Below are positions 28,238-37,557 of a stretch of DNA of 64,000 bases, in pieces; position 1 is the first letter of the stretch; each line of letters starts with the position of its first letter. This DNA comes from Bacillus pseudomycoides (GTDB lineage: Bacteria; Bacillota; Bacilli; Bacillales; Bacillaceae_G): the NCBI RefSeq assembly GCF_002551005.1, contig NZ_NVOY01000029.1, positions 86,264-150,263 on the forward strand, written 5' to 3'. Position numbers and translations under genes: made by a program. Below the pieces are notes generated by a model, which searched no databases, was not told the DNA's origin, and worked only from the letters and a program-made list of their open reading frames with translations.

Positions 28238-28486
28238 GAAATACCATCCTTAAAACAAAATTTAAACACCAAAATTTCAATATTTATTGTATTAAAATTA
28301 TATAATAAAATTGTTATTTTGTCTTAAAAAATATTTGTAAGTTGATATTATCCTTTTAAAATGATATTACTTTTTTGGTGTTATATTTAGTTAAACGGTT
28401 ATTTATAAAATACTTTTATGCTCTCACACTATTACTTCTAAATTTCAAACAACAATATATGTAGCATTTTAGTAATTGATATGAAT

Positions 28487-28529
28487 AAAAAAGAAACAGT
28501 CCCTTATTTTAAAGAGACTGTTTCTTTTT
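28487..28529 (-). terminator. Terminator of degV
   Basis: AAAAAGAAACAGTC-CCTT pairs with AAGAGACTGTTTCTTTTT; strong stem with T-run on both strands, two bases into the degV stop region. Confidence 0.85.
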
Positions 28530-29385
28530 ATACTTCATTTAAGAAGCAGATAGCTAATGTTCCCGGACCAGCATGAGCTCCTATAGCTGCACCAATTGAA
28601 TTTACTACAAATACTTTGCATCCAAATTTCTCGGTAATCATTTCTTTTAATATGTCGACACTTTCTAAATCATCACCGTGTGAAATTCCAATTGTTTGAT
28701 TATTAAGGCCCTTACCCCTTGTTTCCATAATCTCAACTATACGTTGAAATACTTTCTTCCGCCCGCGTATTTTTTCCAGTGGAATAAGCTTTCCATCTTC
28801 TACATTTAAAATAGGCTTAATATTTAATAAACCACCTATAAATCCTGCCACTTTACTTAACCGTCCACCGCGAACTAAATATTGTAAATCTGCAACAGTG
28901 AATATATGTTCCATATGCTCAGTCAAAATTGCAATACGGTTTAAAATTTCTTCTTTTGTTGCTCCGTCTTGTGCCATTTTCGCAGCCTCTATTACGACTA
29001 ATCCCAGGCCAGTTGATACACATTTTGTATCAATAATTTCTAAAGAAGCATTAGGGTAGGCTTCTTTCACTTCCTCTTTTACAAGTACAGAGGATTGATA
29101 TGTGCCCGAGAGCTCAGAAGAAAAAGCTAAATAAATACAGGTAATATCCTGTTTTGCATATGTAGTAAATACTTCTTGAATTTTTTCTAAAGAAGGTAAT
29201 GATGTTTTATATACTTTTCCTTCTCTCATATTTCGTAGTAAATCAATAGGATCTAGTGTTACACCATCAAAGAATTCCTTTTCTTGTTCATCATATACAC
29301 GAAGAGGAATAACCTCTATATCATAAGTTTGGAGCAGGTCCTTCGGTAAGTCCGCCGCACTATCTGTAATAATTTTTATTGTCAT
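28528..29385 (-). CDS. DegV family fatty-acid-binding protein
   Basis: 285 residues. IKIITDSAADLPKDLLQTYD and IEVIPLRV at the start, YKTSLPSLEKIQEVF, the fatty-acid head-group motif FSSELSGTYQSS and the closing IGAAIGAHAGPGTLAICFL are diagnostic of DegV/FakB-like proteins. Family knowledge: they bind fatty acids and, with FakA, feed acyl phosphate into lipid synthesis. Which fatty acid this paralogue prefers is not visible. GAGG is about 11 bases before the ATG. Confidence 0.92.
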   Translation of the reverse strand: MTIKIITDSAADLPKDLLQTYDIEVIPLRVYDEQEKEFFDGVTLDPIDLLRNMREGKVYKTSLPSLEKIQEVFTTYAKQDITCIYLAFSSELSGTYQSSVLVKEEVKEAYPNASLEIIDTKCVSTGLGLVVIEAAKMAQDGATKEEILNRIAILTEHMEHIFTVADLQYLVRGGRLSKVAGFIGGLLNIKPILNVEDGKLIPLEKIRGRKKVFQRIVEIMETRGKGLNNQTIGISHGDDLESVDILKEMITEKFGCKVFVVNSIGAAIGAHAGPGTLAICFLNEV

Positions 29386-29681
29386 TGTTTGTTAAACCTC
29401 AATTCTTTTATAAATAAATAGTCCGATTCGTCTCTTCTAAATTATATATGCAATATAAAGATTAAGAAAGTGAAAAATTTTATACATCATATTTCTACTA
29501 TATTGTATTCGCCCAAAGAAGTAACAATGACTTTTTTCTCAAGTATAACTAGAAAATCGATAAAAACTTATTAAATTATATCACTTTTTCATTTTCGGAC
29601 ATGTTACTGTTTCATGTTTTTCATAAAAAACGTTATAATAATATATAGCCTCTTAGATTAAGAATTAAAGGAGAATAGAAT

Positions 29682-30002
29682 ATGGCAAAAATTAAAGTAT
29701 ATCAACCGAAAGAAGAGCATGTAGATGCGGTAAAAAATTTAATTGATGTTGAGGAATTAAATCCATCAGCTACTGATTTACAAAATTTATATGCATGTGT
29801 ATTAGAAACTGAAGATATGTCTTTACCTGAAACGTACATTGAAGAAGATATTTTAATCGACTCTGTTGAAGGAATGGTAAATGCTTCAGCTAATAAAGTG
29901 AAAAAATTAGGAACGTATGATGTTATTGAAGTACATAATAAAGGTAAGAAATTACAAATTTTATTATTAGCAGATGAAGAATACGAGCTTATTGAAGAAT
30001 AA
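29682..30002 (+). CDS. Conserved hypothetical protein, acidic
   Basis: 106 residues, acidic, soluble, with regular alternating helices and strands (KIKVYQPKEEHVDAVKNLID, YDVIEVHNKGKKLQILLLAD). AAAGGAGAA precedes the ATG and a good terminator follows, so it is a real gene. I do not recognise the family. Stand-alone transcription unit between degV and the bactofilins. Confidence 0.7.
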   Translation: MAKIKVYQPKEEHVDAVKNLIDVEELNPSATDLQNLYACVLETEDMSLPETYIEEDILIDSVEGMVNASANKVKKLGTYDVIEVHNKGKKLQILLLADEEYELIEE

Positions 30003-30032
30003 TTTCAATTTAGGTTTCTAAATCATTAAAAT

Positions 30033-30066
30033 AAAAGCACTCTCTTCATATGAAGGGAGTGTTTTT
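30033..30066 (+). terminator. Terminator of the 29682 gene
   Basis: AAAAGCACTCTCTTC pairs with GAAGGGAGTGTTTT around a four-base loop; TTTTT follows. Confidence 0.9.
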
Positions 30067-30150
30067 CATCAAAATCTAAAAGCTTTCCTCTAGATTTTGA
30101 GGTAAGACGCGGAATAAAGGGGGTCTTATATCCTGATTTTCAGTATTCCT

Positions 30151-30858
30151 CTATATTTGTTTATATTCTTTCACAAGTGATTGATTCTTATTTTTGTATG
30201 TTGCATGATATTCTACTACTCCGATTTCACACTCTGGACCAATCGTAACATTGTTTCCTCGAACAATATCAGCTTTAGTATATTCAAGATAGATCTCATC
30301 GCCTTCAATTATATTCGCATGAAGATATCCTATGTGTTTCAAAAAAGGAAAGAATGATAATTTTTTTCGAATTGTAATTTTCTCTCCTCCTATTTCTTCT
30401 ACATTACTGTGTTCATATCTTAAAATAATATTAATATTTCCAGCGTTCAGCATACCACCAATCGTAAAGCCGCCATTTACTGTGAAATTCTCTGTTTCTA
30501 AATTTCCTTTCACATTTATTCCGCCTGTTATATCGACCTCTTCACCAGTAAAACTACCACCAATGTCAAACATCCCTCGTACCTTTGTACGTTTCACCGC
30601 TGCCGTACCACCGACTTCAAGGTTACCGTTAACTTTTACATTTTCTGAATGCAAATCACCACGAATCTTTGTTTCGCCAAACACAGTTACGATTTGTGTT
30701 TTTATATTTCCTTGCACTTCACTCGCCCCATACGTCTTAAACACATCACAATCAATGTCATCCAAAATTGTTCCTTCTCCGCGAATTTTGACATTATTGT
30801 AGATACCGCCAGATGAATTACCAGAACCGTTTAGGCTAAGGTTATACTGTTCTTTCAT
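30151..30858 (-). CDS. bacF: Bactofilin-like protein, YhbF type
   Basis: 235 residues. Repeating short strands with conserved Gly (VKIRGEGTILDDIDCDVFKT, NIKTQIVTVFGETKIRGDLH, VKVNGNLEVGGTAAVKR) form the right-handed beta-helix of bactofilins (DUF583). Closing motif ADIVRGNNVTIGPECEIGVVEY is shared with the upstream paralogue. In B. subtilis YhbE/YhbF (BacE/BacF) are bactofilins needed for flagellar assembly. GGGGAAGA precedes the ATG. It follows its paralogue by 26 bases in one operon. Symbol given by gene order. Confidence 0.8.
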   Translation of the reverse strand: MKEQYNLSLNGSGNSSGGIYNNVKIRGEGTILDDIDCDVFKTYGASEVQGNIKTQIVTVFGETKIRGDLHSENVKVNGNLEVGGTAAVKRTKVRGMFDIGGSFTGEEVDITGGINVKGNLETENFTVNGGFTIGGMLNAGNINIILRYEHSNVEEIGGEKITIRKKLSFFPFLKHIGYLHANIIEGDEIYLEYTKADIVRGNNVTIGPECEIGVVEYHATYKNKNQSLVKEYKQI

Positions 30859-30884
30859 GCCGTCTTCCCCTTTCTAATTAAAAA

Positions 30885-31595
30885 TTAAATTTTTCGACTT
30901 TCTTTTACGTTTGCACTTTTATCAATTTCACAAATCCCAGTATATTCAACAAGATTAATTTCACAATTTGGTCCGATCGTAACATTGTTTCCTCGAATTA
31001 TGTTCGTGTTTGTATATTCAACATTAATATTGTCCCCTTCTATTAACTCTGTTTCTAATCGAGGAGTAAACATTGTTTTAAAGAGCCAACTTAAAGGGGA
31101 TTTCCTATATTTTATGTTAATCGTTTGACCGCCTATTTCTTTTGCTTTACATTCTCCGTGAATATCAATATACATATTATCTGCACTCAATAAGCCGCCC
31201 ACAATAAATTGTCCTTCTGATTTAAATACATCTACCTCACAATTCCCATCAATGACTGCTTTACCGCGAATATCCATGTCTTCACCGGATACATTTCCTC
31301 CGACCGTTCCTTTACCAGAAATCTTCATTTTTTTTACAGTTGCATCTTGTTGTATACTACCGCTGCCTTCAATACTCATGTGCATGGCATCTATTTTTCC
31401 ATTTATCTTTCCGGAACCACTTATTTTTACTGTCTCAGCTTTTATATCTCCATTTACATGACCAGAACCATTACACTCAAAATCCACACATTCTACATCC
31501 CCATTTACAGTCCCTTTTCCGTTTAATTGTACATTGCGAAACTGTCCTCCGTTTGACGTTCCATATCCATTAATTAATAAATCAGCGGTTTTCAC
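30885..31595 (-). CDS. bacE: Bactofilin-like protein, YhbE type
   Basis: 236 residues from a GTG with GGAGGG six bases upstream. Beta-helix repeats are even clearer than in its neighbour: VQLNGKGTVNGDVECVDFEC, NGSGHVNGDIKAETVKISGS, GKINGKIDAMHMSIEGSGSI. It ends with TNIIRGNNVTIGPNCEINLV. Filament-forming cytoskeletal protein by family. The gene lies 13 bases after the YhbD-like gene, matching the yhbD-yhbE-yhbF order of B. subtilis. Confidence 0.82.
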   Translation of the reverse strand: MKTADLLINGYGTSNGGQFRNVQLNGKGTVNGDVECVDFECNGSGHVNGDIKAETVKISGSGKINGKIDAMHMSIEGSGSIQQDATVKKMKISGKGTVGGNVSGEDMDIRGKAVIDGNCEVDVFKSEGQFIVGGLLSADNMYIDIHGECKAKEIGGQTINIKYRKSPLSWLFKTMFTPRLETELIEGDNINVEYTNTNIIRGNNVTIGPNCEINLVEYTGICEIDKSANVKESRKI

Positions 31596-31608
31596 TACTA
31601 TCCCTCCA

Positions 31609-32232
31609 TCATAACAACTTTGTTTTTAATTCTTCTGTACAAATCATTAAAGGTAAACGTATCACGATTTTTGTACCTTGATCAAAATATAAATCCTCTG
31701 CACTCGAAAGTAAGAAACATGTTGAAATACCTAATTTTCGAATAAAAATAAGCTCACCATGTTTATTCTTCATCGTTTCATAGTGCTCATTTAAAACATG
31801 TAACATCATTTTTCCTTCTTCGAGGCTAATCTCTCCAGACTGAAGTACCTTTTCTAAAATATAAATAAAAAGGATTTTTACAAAACGAAATTCAGTCATT
31901 TCTTGATTTTGCTCTATAAAGAAATTCACTACTGACTCTGAAGCAATCCCGCGTTGTATAATCCCTTCCTTTGTTAAACTAATCTCATTTACATTGGGTG
32001 AGAACATATTCGCCAAATCATCAAGGGACAGATTTTCTTTCATCGTCTGAATTTTTTCGATTCTATCTAAAATCTTTTCTTTTGGGAAAAACGTCTCTTG
32101 CCCTGTAAACGTTGATTTTCTCACAAACCAATCTTCTGGTATTAAGTTTTTTCTTTTCCATCTATATAACTGACCATAGGAGATTCCAGTAAGATCTAAC
32201 AAATCTTTTTTCGAAATTAAGTCCTGACTCAA
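31609..32232 (-). CDS. DUF4004 protein, YhbD-like
   Basis: 207 residues from a TTG behind GGGAGAG. The N-terminal LISKKDLLDLTGISYGQLYR then WKRKNLIPEDWFVRKSTFTG is a MerR-like helix-turn-helix with wing, followed by a helical region (ILDRIEKIQTMKENLSLDDL). Resembles B. subtilis YhbD (DUF4004), first gene of the bactofilin operon, so a regulator or bactofilin partner is likely. Function untested as far as I know. Confidence 0.8.
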   Translation of the reverse strand: MSQDLISKKDLLDLTGISYGQLYRWKRKNLIPEDWFVRKSTFTGQETFFPKEKILDRIEKIQTMKENLSLDDLANMFSPNVNEISLTKEGIIQRGIASESVVNFFIEQNQEMTEFRFVKILFIYILEKVLQSGEISLEEGKMMLHVLNEHYETMKNKHGELIFIRKLGISTCFLLSSAEDLYFDQGTKIVIRLPLMICTEELKTKLL

Positions 32233-32370
32233 TATTTTGCTCTCCCTTCTTTTTATTTAATGTAACATAACATTGTTACGCTGTAAAGATGCATTTTTCC
32301 ATTTGTATAAAAAATAGACTAAAACCGTTGCTATGCTAAGTATAACTTTATCCGTTCTATATATAGAATA

Positions 32371-32413
32371 AACCCATCATTTCATCGTATAACGGTCGAA
32401 GAAATGATGGGTT
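32371..32413 (-). terminator. Hairpin downstream of the SgrR-like gene
   Basis: Perfect 13-base arms AACCCATCATTTC (32371-32383) and GAAATGATGGGTT (32401-32413), 17-base loop. T-run weak. Confidence 0.65.
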
Positions 32414-32434
32414 ACACTTTGTTTTACTACATTG

Positions 32435-34201
32435 TTACATTTGTTGTTGTTTAAACCATATATGATAAAAATTAATCCATCCCTGAGAGTTAATTGCTAC
32501 ATTTTGTATTGTCTCTTGCGTATGTATCGTCATATTATTTCGATACAAAGGAATGATATGAATATTTTCTAACAGCTCCTGTTCTGTTTCTCCTAACAAT
32601 TGCAAACGCACACTCCAGTTTTGTTCCTTAAATACACGTTTCAACTTCTCATTTAAATTGAAAGAACTATGCTGATGAAGAAAACTATTTTTCGTTAGTA
32701 GTAAATATAGATAACTTAATTCCGTATGCTCGCTTATTGTAGCACTATCATGAATCAAATCAGCTTCTTGTATTACCCGAGGTGTAAGAAGTTCATGTGC
32801 ATCTAAAAAAGATAGTTCTATCTTAATTCCATACTTAGCACATTCCCTTTGAATCCAATGTGAATCCTCAGCGTGATCTTGCTCTTGAAAGGTATATAAA
32901 TATAATATTTCTCCTCTATACCCGCTAATCCCTAATAAATCTTTAATTGAATTTCCGTTCTTTATTTCAATTGTTTTTCCTAATAACAGATTCGTTGCTA
33001 CTTCTCCTCGTTCTCCTCTTAAATCATTAAATATTTTCTTGCCATTTATAATTTGTTGTAATGCTTGCCGAAAAGCTAAATGTTGTATGGGACCTTGCTT
33101 TTTTATATTAAGTGTTATGTATGTTACATTCGCTTCTAATTGAGACGTTTCTTTTGGAGCGCTCTTTCTATCATGTTGTATAGAACCGGATAATACTTCA
33201 TAACCACTATAACTACTTAAATCTTGTGCGTACCAAAGCTCAATACGATCAAGAAATGGGCGCTCGCGAAAATATAAAGGATTTACTTCTAAAATAAGGA
33301 GTTCATCATCATTTTTAACAAGTTTGAATGGACCTGTTCCATTTAATAAGTATTGATTAGTCTCTGTTTTATATGATTCGGAAACAATAGAACAATGTTC
33401 TCCTCCTAAAATGTGTAAAAATAATTCGTTTTCTCTTTGTAAGTGAATTTCGATTGTATATTCATTTACGATATGGATTGTTTTAATATCTTGTAGCATC
33501 CAGCGATATGGATTTTTTTTTGTGCTTAAAAAACGATTGAAAGTATACTTGATATCATGTGCAGTAAGTACTTTTTGATTATGAAAATGAACGCCCTTAC
33601 GAAGATAAAATGTCCAAATTTTATGCGTATGATTATATTCCCAATAAAAAGCGAGGCGAGGTTCGACTTCATTTGTCAATTCATTATAATGAACGAGCGT
33701 ATCACAAACGTGCTTAACAATGTGACACTCAGAGCGAAGCGTTACATACATAGGATCTAGACATGTAATTGGCTGTATACGCATGTTTAAACGTAAAACA
33801 TCGATTCTTCCTTGAGGTGACTGTTCAATGTGGTATCCAAAAAGCGTGTCAATCCATGTTTTGAATTGTTCTAATACATAGGGAAAATGCTCTGCATATG
33901 TTTGAATAAAAGCTTTTCCATTTTTGATTTCGCCCTTCTTTACTAATTCTTTTCCCTGTTTATAAATAAGCGTTGCGGGATCTTGTAAAAAAGCGATTTT
34001 AGATCGATTTCCTCTTCCCCGTCCTGGCAACCAACAAATCCATTTCATTTCTTCTAGTTTTTTTATTGTGAATTTACTATTTCGATCTGTACAATATAAT
34101 GATTTTGAAATGTCTTGCAGTGATATTTCTATGTTGTCGCCAAGGTCTCTCCCTTTTGCATACTGAAACCAGAGCTGTATGTAATGATCCAAAATTATCA
34201 T
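32435..34201 (-). CDS. SgrR-like transcriptional regulator with solute-binding domain
   Basis: 588 residues from the ATG at 34201, behind AGGGGG; the frame opens 39 bases earlier. Residues 1-110 form a winged helix (LQDISKSLYCTDRNSKFTIK, KLEEMKWICWLPGRGRGNRS). The rest is an SBP_bac_5 peptide/sugar-binding fold: EPRLAFYWEYNHTHKIWTFY, LRKGVHFHNQKVLTAHDIKY, YLLNGTGPFKLV. This is the SgrR plan (HTH plus solute-binding). E. coli SgrR senses sugar-phosphate stress; the ligand here is unknown. Divergent from an MFS transporter, its likely target. Confidence 0.88.
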   Translation of the reverse strand: MIILDHYIQLWFQYAKGRDLGDNIEISLQDISKSLYCTDRNSKFTIKKLEEMKWICWLPGRGRGNRSKIAFLQDPATLIYKQGKELVKKGEIKNGKAFIQTYAEHFPYVLEQFKTWIDTLFGYHIEQSPQGRIDVLRLNMRIQPITCLDPMYVTLRSECHIVKHVCDTLVHYNELTNEVEPRLAFYWEYNHTHKIWTFYLRKGVHFHNQKVLTAHDIKYTFNRFLSTKKNPYRWMLQDIKTIHIVNEYTIEIHLQRENELFLHILGGEHCSIVSESYKTETNQYLLNGTGPFKLVKNDDELLILEVNPLYFRERPFLDRIELWYAQDLSSYSGYEVLSGSIQHDRKSAPKETSQLEANVTYITLNIKKQGPIQHLAFRQALQQIINGKKIFNDLRGERGEVATNLLLGKTIEIKNGNSIKDLLGISGYRGEILYLYTFQEQDHAEDSHWIQRECAKYGIKIELSFLDAHELLTPRVIQEADLIHDSATISEHTELSYLYLLLTKNSFLHQHSSFNLNEKLKRVFKEQNWSVRLQLLGETEQELLENIHIIPLYRNNMTIHTQETIQNVAINSQGWINFYHIWFKQQQM

Positions 34202-34301
34202 GTCTATCCCCCTAAAAGATGAAAAATTTCTTTGCTTCATTCTACTCTTTTTCCTCTTTCCTTTCCATCATAAAATTTCCATATAGAAAGGAGAAAATGA
34301 A

Positions 34302-35513
34302 ATGATGACATTTGCAAAACGTTATAGTAAACCGATATGGATCCGGTTATTTGGAGAACTGTTAACGAGTATAACCGGGGCAATGCTCGCACTTATTTTT
34401 ATCATATATGTAAACAAAGCTTTAAATGGAAACGCCTTGTTTACTATGTTACTTTTTGGACTACAACCGCTTAGTGAAATTCTCTTTACACTTTTTGGTG
34501 GTAGCATTACAGATCGGTATGGAAGAAAAAGAATTATTCTAACTGGACTACTCTTACAAGCATGCGCTATGACTGGTTTTATTTTCACCAAATCCATTAT
34601 ACTATTCGCTTTCTTCTACATTATGAGTGGTCTAGGGCGTTCTCTTTATATTCCTGCACAACGAGCACAAATTGCAGATGTAACAGAGAAAGAAAAGCAA
34701 GCCGAAGTATTTGCTCTCATTCAAACTGTTGGAGCTGTTGGAGCAATTGTTGGCCCAGCTCTTGGATATCTCTTTTATAAAGATGATCCAACCATACTTT
34801 TTATCCTAGAGGCCGCTACTTTATTTTTTTATTCGTTTATTGTATGGACGCAGCTCTCAGAAACAGCTCCAATCCTTCAACATAACGAACAAAAAAACAC
34901 CTCTATGAAATGGACACATTTTCTCACGCAACATTATAGCGTGTTTGGACTTATGATTTTTATGCTACCTATTAGTTTTTTCTATGCACAAATGGAAACA
35001 AACTATCGACTATATGCTGAAAAAGAATTATTCACCAATTTTATGTTTGTTTTTACATTTATGGCTACATGTAAAGGTATTATGGAGATTGTTTTGCAAG
35101 TCGGAGTCGTAAAATGGGCAGAGAAATTTTCAATGCAAAAAATTATTGGTATTTCTTATGTTTGCTATACGATCGCTGCGATTGGTTACGGCTACTCCAA
35201 TACATTATGGTTATTATTTTTTACACTATTAATTTTAACAATTGGTGAAAGTATAGCTTTAAATCATCTATTACGTTTTGTTTCTGAATTAGCACCAGCA
35301 CATATGCGAGGGATTTATTTCTCTATATACGGTACACACTGGGATATTTCACGAATGCTTGGTCCAGCAGCCGGAGCATTATTATTACAACACTATAGCG
35401 GGAGTTTCTTATTTAATATGTGTGCCGTTTTTCTTATAATTGGCGGTGCTTGCCAATACCTCTTTATCACTTATATTCTCAAACAAGACAAAACAAAAAG
35501 GCTGTCCGCATAA
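34302..35513 (+). CDS. MFS transporter
   Basis: 403 residues with 12 hydrophobic segments. MFS signature between helices 2 and 3: GGSITDRYGRKRIILTGLLL. AGGAG is eight bases before the ATG. Lies divergent from an SgrR-like regulator with 100 bases between, so an efflux pump under its control is the likely role, as in other Bacillus SgrR/MFS pairs. The substrate cannot be read from sequence. The stop codon lies inside a terminator hairpin. Confidence 0.88.
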   Translation: MMTFAKRYSKPIWIRLFGELLTSITGAMLALIFIIYVNKALNGNALFTMLLFGLQPLSEILFTLFGGSITDRYGRKRIILTGLLLQACAMTGFIFTKSIILFAFFYIMSGLGRSLYIPAQRAQIADVTEKEKQAEVFALIQTVGAVGAIVGPALGYLFYKDDPTILFILEAATLFFYSFIVWTQLSETAPILQHNEQKNTSMKWTHFLTQHYSVFGLMIFMLPISFFYAQMETNYRLYAEKELFTNFMFVFTFMATCKGIMEIVLQVGVVKWAEKFSMQKIIGISYVCYTIAAIGYGYSNTLWLLFFTLLILTIGESIALNHLLRFVSELAPAHMRGIYFSIYGTHWDISRMLGPAAGALLLQHYSGSFLFNMCAVFLIIGGACQYLFITYILKQDKTKRLSA

Positions 35514-35526
35514 GGAGCAGCCTTTC
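35497..35526 (+). terminator. Terminator of the MFS gene
   Basis: AAAGGCTG (35497-35504) pairs with CAGCCTTT (35518-35525) and encloses the MFS stop codon. The convergent gene starts nearby. Confidence 0.7.
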
Positions 35527-35534
35527 TTATGTAA

Positions 35535-35930
35535 TTAAGCTTCAATCTCTTTACCATCTTCTACGATGTGATAAAGTAAATGTGCTAAATGATGAATTGG
35601 ACCGTTTTCTTCCTCTTCTTCATCCGTTTCACCTTGGAACTCAAGATCATTTAAATACAGGGCTACAAATTGATAAAATAGTTTTAAATCAAAACCGTAG
35701 CACGCGCTTGGTTCTTCATGATCCCCTTCATATTGAAGCATTAAATATTGCTCATTACCTTCAGCATCTTCCGCATCAAAGAAGACAAAAAAACCTACAT
35801 TAGTATCTAAATCAAACAGATGACGCGTACCGCCTTCTGTTGCTTTGTTAAAATCATCTTCATTTAATTTATAAACAGTCGTAGCTTTTGCATTATCTTC
35901 TTGATGAAAATTAACTGTAAATTCTTTCAT
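35535..35930 (-). CDS. Acidic cytosolic protein of unknown function
   Basis: 131 residues, strongly acidic (DEEEEENG near the C-terminus). Likely strand-rich start (KEFTVNFHQEDNAKATTVYK) and a helix (FDLKLFYQFVALYLNDLEFQ). GGAGGTG precedes the ATG. No family recognised. Single-gene unit between convergent MFS and a GlsB-type gene. Confidence 0.7.
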   Translation of the reverse strand: MKEFTVNFHQEDNAKATTVYKLNEDDFNKATEGGTRHLFDLDTNVGFFVFFDAEDAEGNEQYLMLQYEGDHEEPSACYGFDLKLFYQFVALYLNDLEFQGETDEEEEENGPIHHLAHLLYHIVEDGKEIEA

Positions 35931-35998
35931 GTTGACACCTCCAAATGTTATGTCCTTAGCATAACAGATTTATAAATATAACACAAAATTAACGAAAA

Positions 35999-36026
35999 AG
36001 GACTGCTTACGCAAGTAAACAGTCCT
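35999..36026 (-). terminator. Terminator of the GlsB-type gene
   Basis: AGGACTGCTTAC and GTAAACAGTCCT arms, GCAA tetraloop, one mismatch; T-run on the minus strand. Confidence 0.85.
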
Positions 36027-36032
36027 CCTACT

Positions 36033-36281
36033 TTACTTTTTCATCATCCGAAGCAAAAAGCTAACAATAAAAATAAGAATAATGGAACCAATTAAAGCTG
36101 GGACTATCGAAAAACCACCAATCACAGGACCGAATTTGCCAAGAAGTGATGTACCAATCCAAGATCCAATAATACCCGCAATAATATTTCCAATTACCCC
36201 ACCAGGAACATCCCTTCCAATGATTAAACTAGCAAACCAGCCCAAAATGCCCCCAATAATTAATGACCATAATAATGCCAT
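36033..36281 (-). CDS. GlsB/YeaQ/YmgE family membrane protein
   Basis: 82 residues with three glycine-rich helices: LLWSLIIGGILGWFASLIIG, VIGNIIAGIIGSWIGTSLLG and IVPALIGSIILIFIVSFLLR. This is the transglycosylase-associated (YeaQ/YmgE) family, linked to general and envelope stress. AAGGAGGAAA precedes the ATG. I looked for a sigma-B promoter upstream and did not find a convincing one. Confidence 0.9.
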   Translation of the reverse strand: MALLWSLIIGGILGWFASLIIGRDVPGGVIGNIIAGIIGSWIGTSLLGKFGPVIGGFSIVPALIGSIILIFIVSFLLRMMKK

Positions 36282-36422
36282 GCGCTATTTCCTCCTTAAA
36301 ATTGTTAACATATCAAATGTGTAATTACTTACGTTTAGTTATGCTACATTTTTATGGAAAAATACGTTAAAACGTTCATATAGAATTATTATTTTTTATC
36401 ATTGAAGAATAATAAAGTTTAA

Positions 36423-37205
36423 TTATTTATAAAAAAACTTCTCTCTTTCTACAGAAATCCAAGGTTGTAAATCATCCTTACTTTCTTGCATTAATCGATT
36501 CACTAATACATCGTGCCATATGTAATTTTCTAATAAAGAAACATGTACAGAGTCATCCGTATAAAAGGTATTTCCATTTTGCTCTACAGGATGGCCGTAA
36601 ATCATTTCTTTGCCGTCAATTGAAATAATAAACCATTTTTTTCCGCCGATGTTATCTACGTAATCCGTCTTACGATGAATCACTAAATTTGGTAATGGAT
36701 TCTCAACTTGAAAGACGATTCCCTTTAGAATACAAGTTTTTTGCACCTCTTGTAAGTCAGCTTCAAGCTTTTCATACATCGTATCCCACATAGATATGAT
36801 AATTCTGCTTTTAGCTCGGCGAAGGAGAATGCGGCAAAATGAAAGGATTGTTTCTTCTCCCTTTATAGTTGTAACACGCGGATCAGCTTTTGGCCTTTGA
36901 CTTTCAACTTCTTTTAATTCTTGTTGTACAGATGTATATGTATCCTCCCATTTTTGTTTAATTGATTCTAGAAATACATCAACAGGCAAGGGAGAATATT
37001 GTGCAGCTTCATTTACTTCTTCTTTCATCACTACACCCATTTTTTCTAATCCTTCTAACACTTCATAAATCCGAGCGCGAGGAACACCAGATTGTTTACT
37101 TACTTGATAAGCACTTGATGTCCCTAAATATACGAGGGCTACATACGCTTTTGCTTCGTACTGATTAAAACCTAGCGATTGAATTTTTTGTAAGATATTT
37201 TCCAT
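36423..37205 (-). CDS. TrmB family transcriptional regulator
   Basis: 260 residues from the ATG at 37205 (AGGTGGAG upstream, long spacing); the frame opens at a GTG at 37223. Winged helix at residues 5-60 (LQKIQSLGFNQYEAKAYVAL, VSKQSGVPRARIYEVLEGLE) is diagnostic for TrmB. Then a coiled-coil (about 85-110) and a PLD-like effector domain (LLRRAKSRIIISMWDTMYEK). Family members sense sugars or other small molecules. Divergent from a TauE/SafE exporter, with an inverted repeat between. Confidence 0.88.
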   Translation of the reverse strand: MENILQKIQSLGFNQYEAKAYVALVYLGTSSAYQVSKQSGVPRARIYEVLEGLEKMGVVMKEEVNEAAQYSPLPVDVFLESIKQKWEDTYTSVQQELKEVESQRPKADPRVTTIKGEETILSFCRILLRRAKSRIIISMWDTMYEKLEADLQEVQKTCILKGIVFQVENPLPNLVIHRKTDYVDNIGGKKWFIISIDGKEMIYGHPVEQNGNTFYTDDSVHVSLLENYIWHDVLVNRLMQESKDDLQPWISVEREKFFYK

Positions 37206-37557
37206 AATTAGTATCCACTCCACCTAACCAACTATAAAATTTATTTTTATCAAGTTCGTATCCAATTTTAAATCCAACAACTTTATTACCTCTACACACG
37301 ATAAACATTTAACTACCAAAACTAATAGTATCGTTAAACAACAGTTTAGTAAATAAATTCTATTGTGTTATTAATTGCTAACATTTATTTAAATAATTAA
37401 ATTTGATTTCTCATCTCCCATTATTAGTCATTATTTTCAAATTTTTCATTCACAAACACTTATGATTTTGCTAATATGTATTTAGTCACTACTTTGATAG
37501 TGACTAAATATTAGGACCTTTCGCTAAAAACAAATTTATGTTATAGGGGTAGTTATT
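37206..37557. promoter_or_regulatory. Intergenic region with operator-like inverted repeat
   Basis: Very AT-rich. The only strong structure is the repeat at 37479-37510: perfect 13-base arms TATTTAGTCACTA and TAGTGACTAAATA around CTTTGA, 47 bases before the TauE start. A transcription factor site for either the TrmB or another regulator is likely. Confidence 0.65.

Noticed and set aside
28238-28486. AT-rich gap upstream of the small winged-helix gene
   Set aside because: Searched for ORFs, repeats and RNA structures; nothing supportable.
36282-36422. Sigma-B promoter for the GlsB-type stress gene
   Set aside because: No GTTT spaced to GGG-A-A found; the CGTTTTAACG stretch lacks the -10 element.
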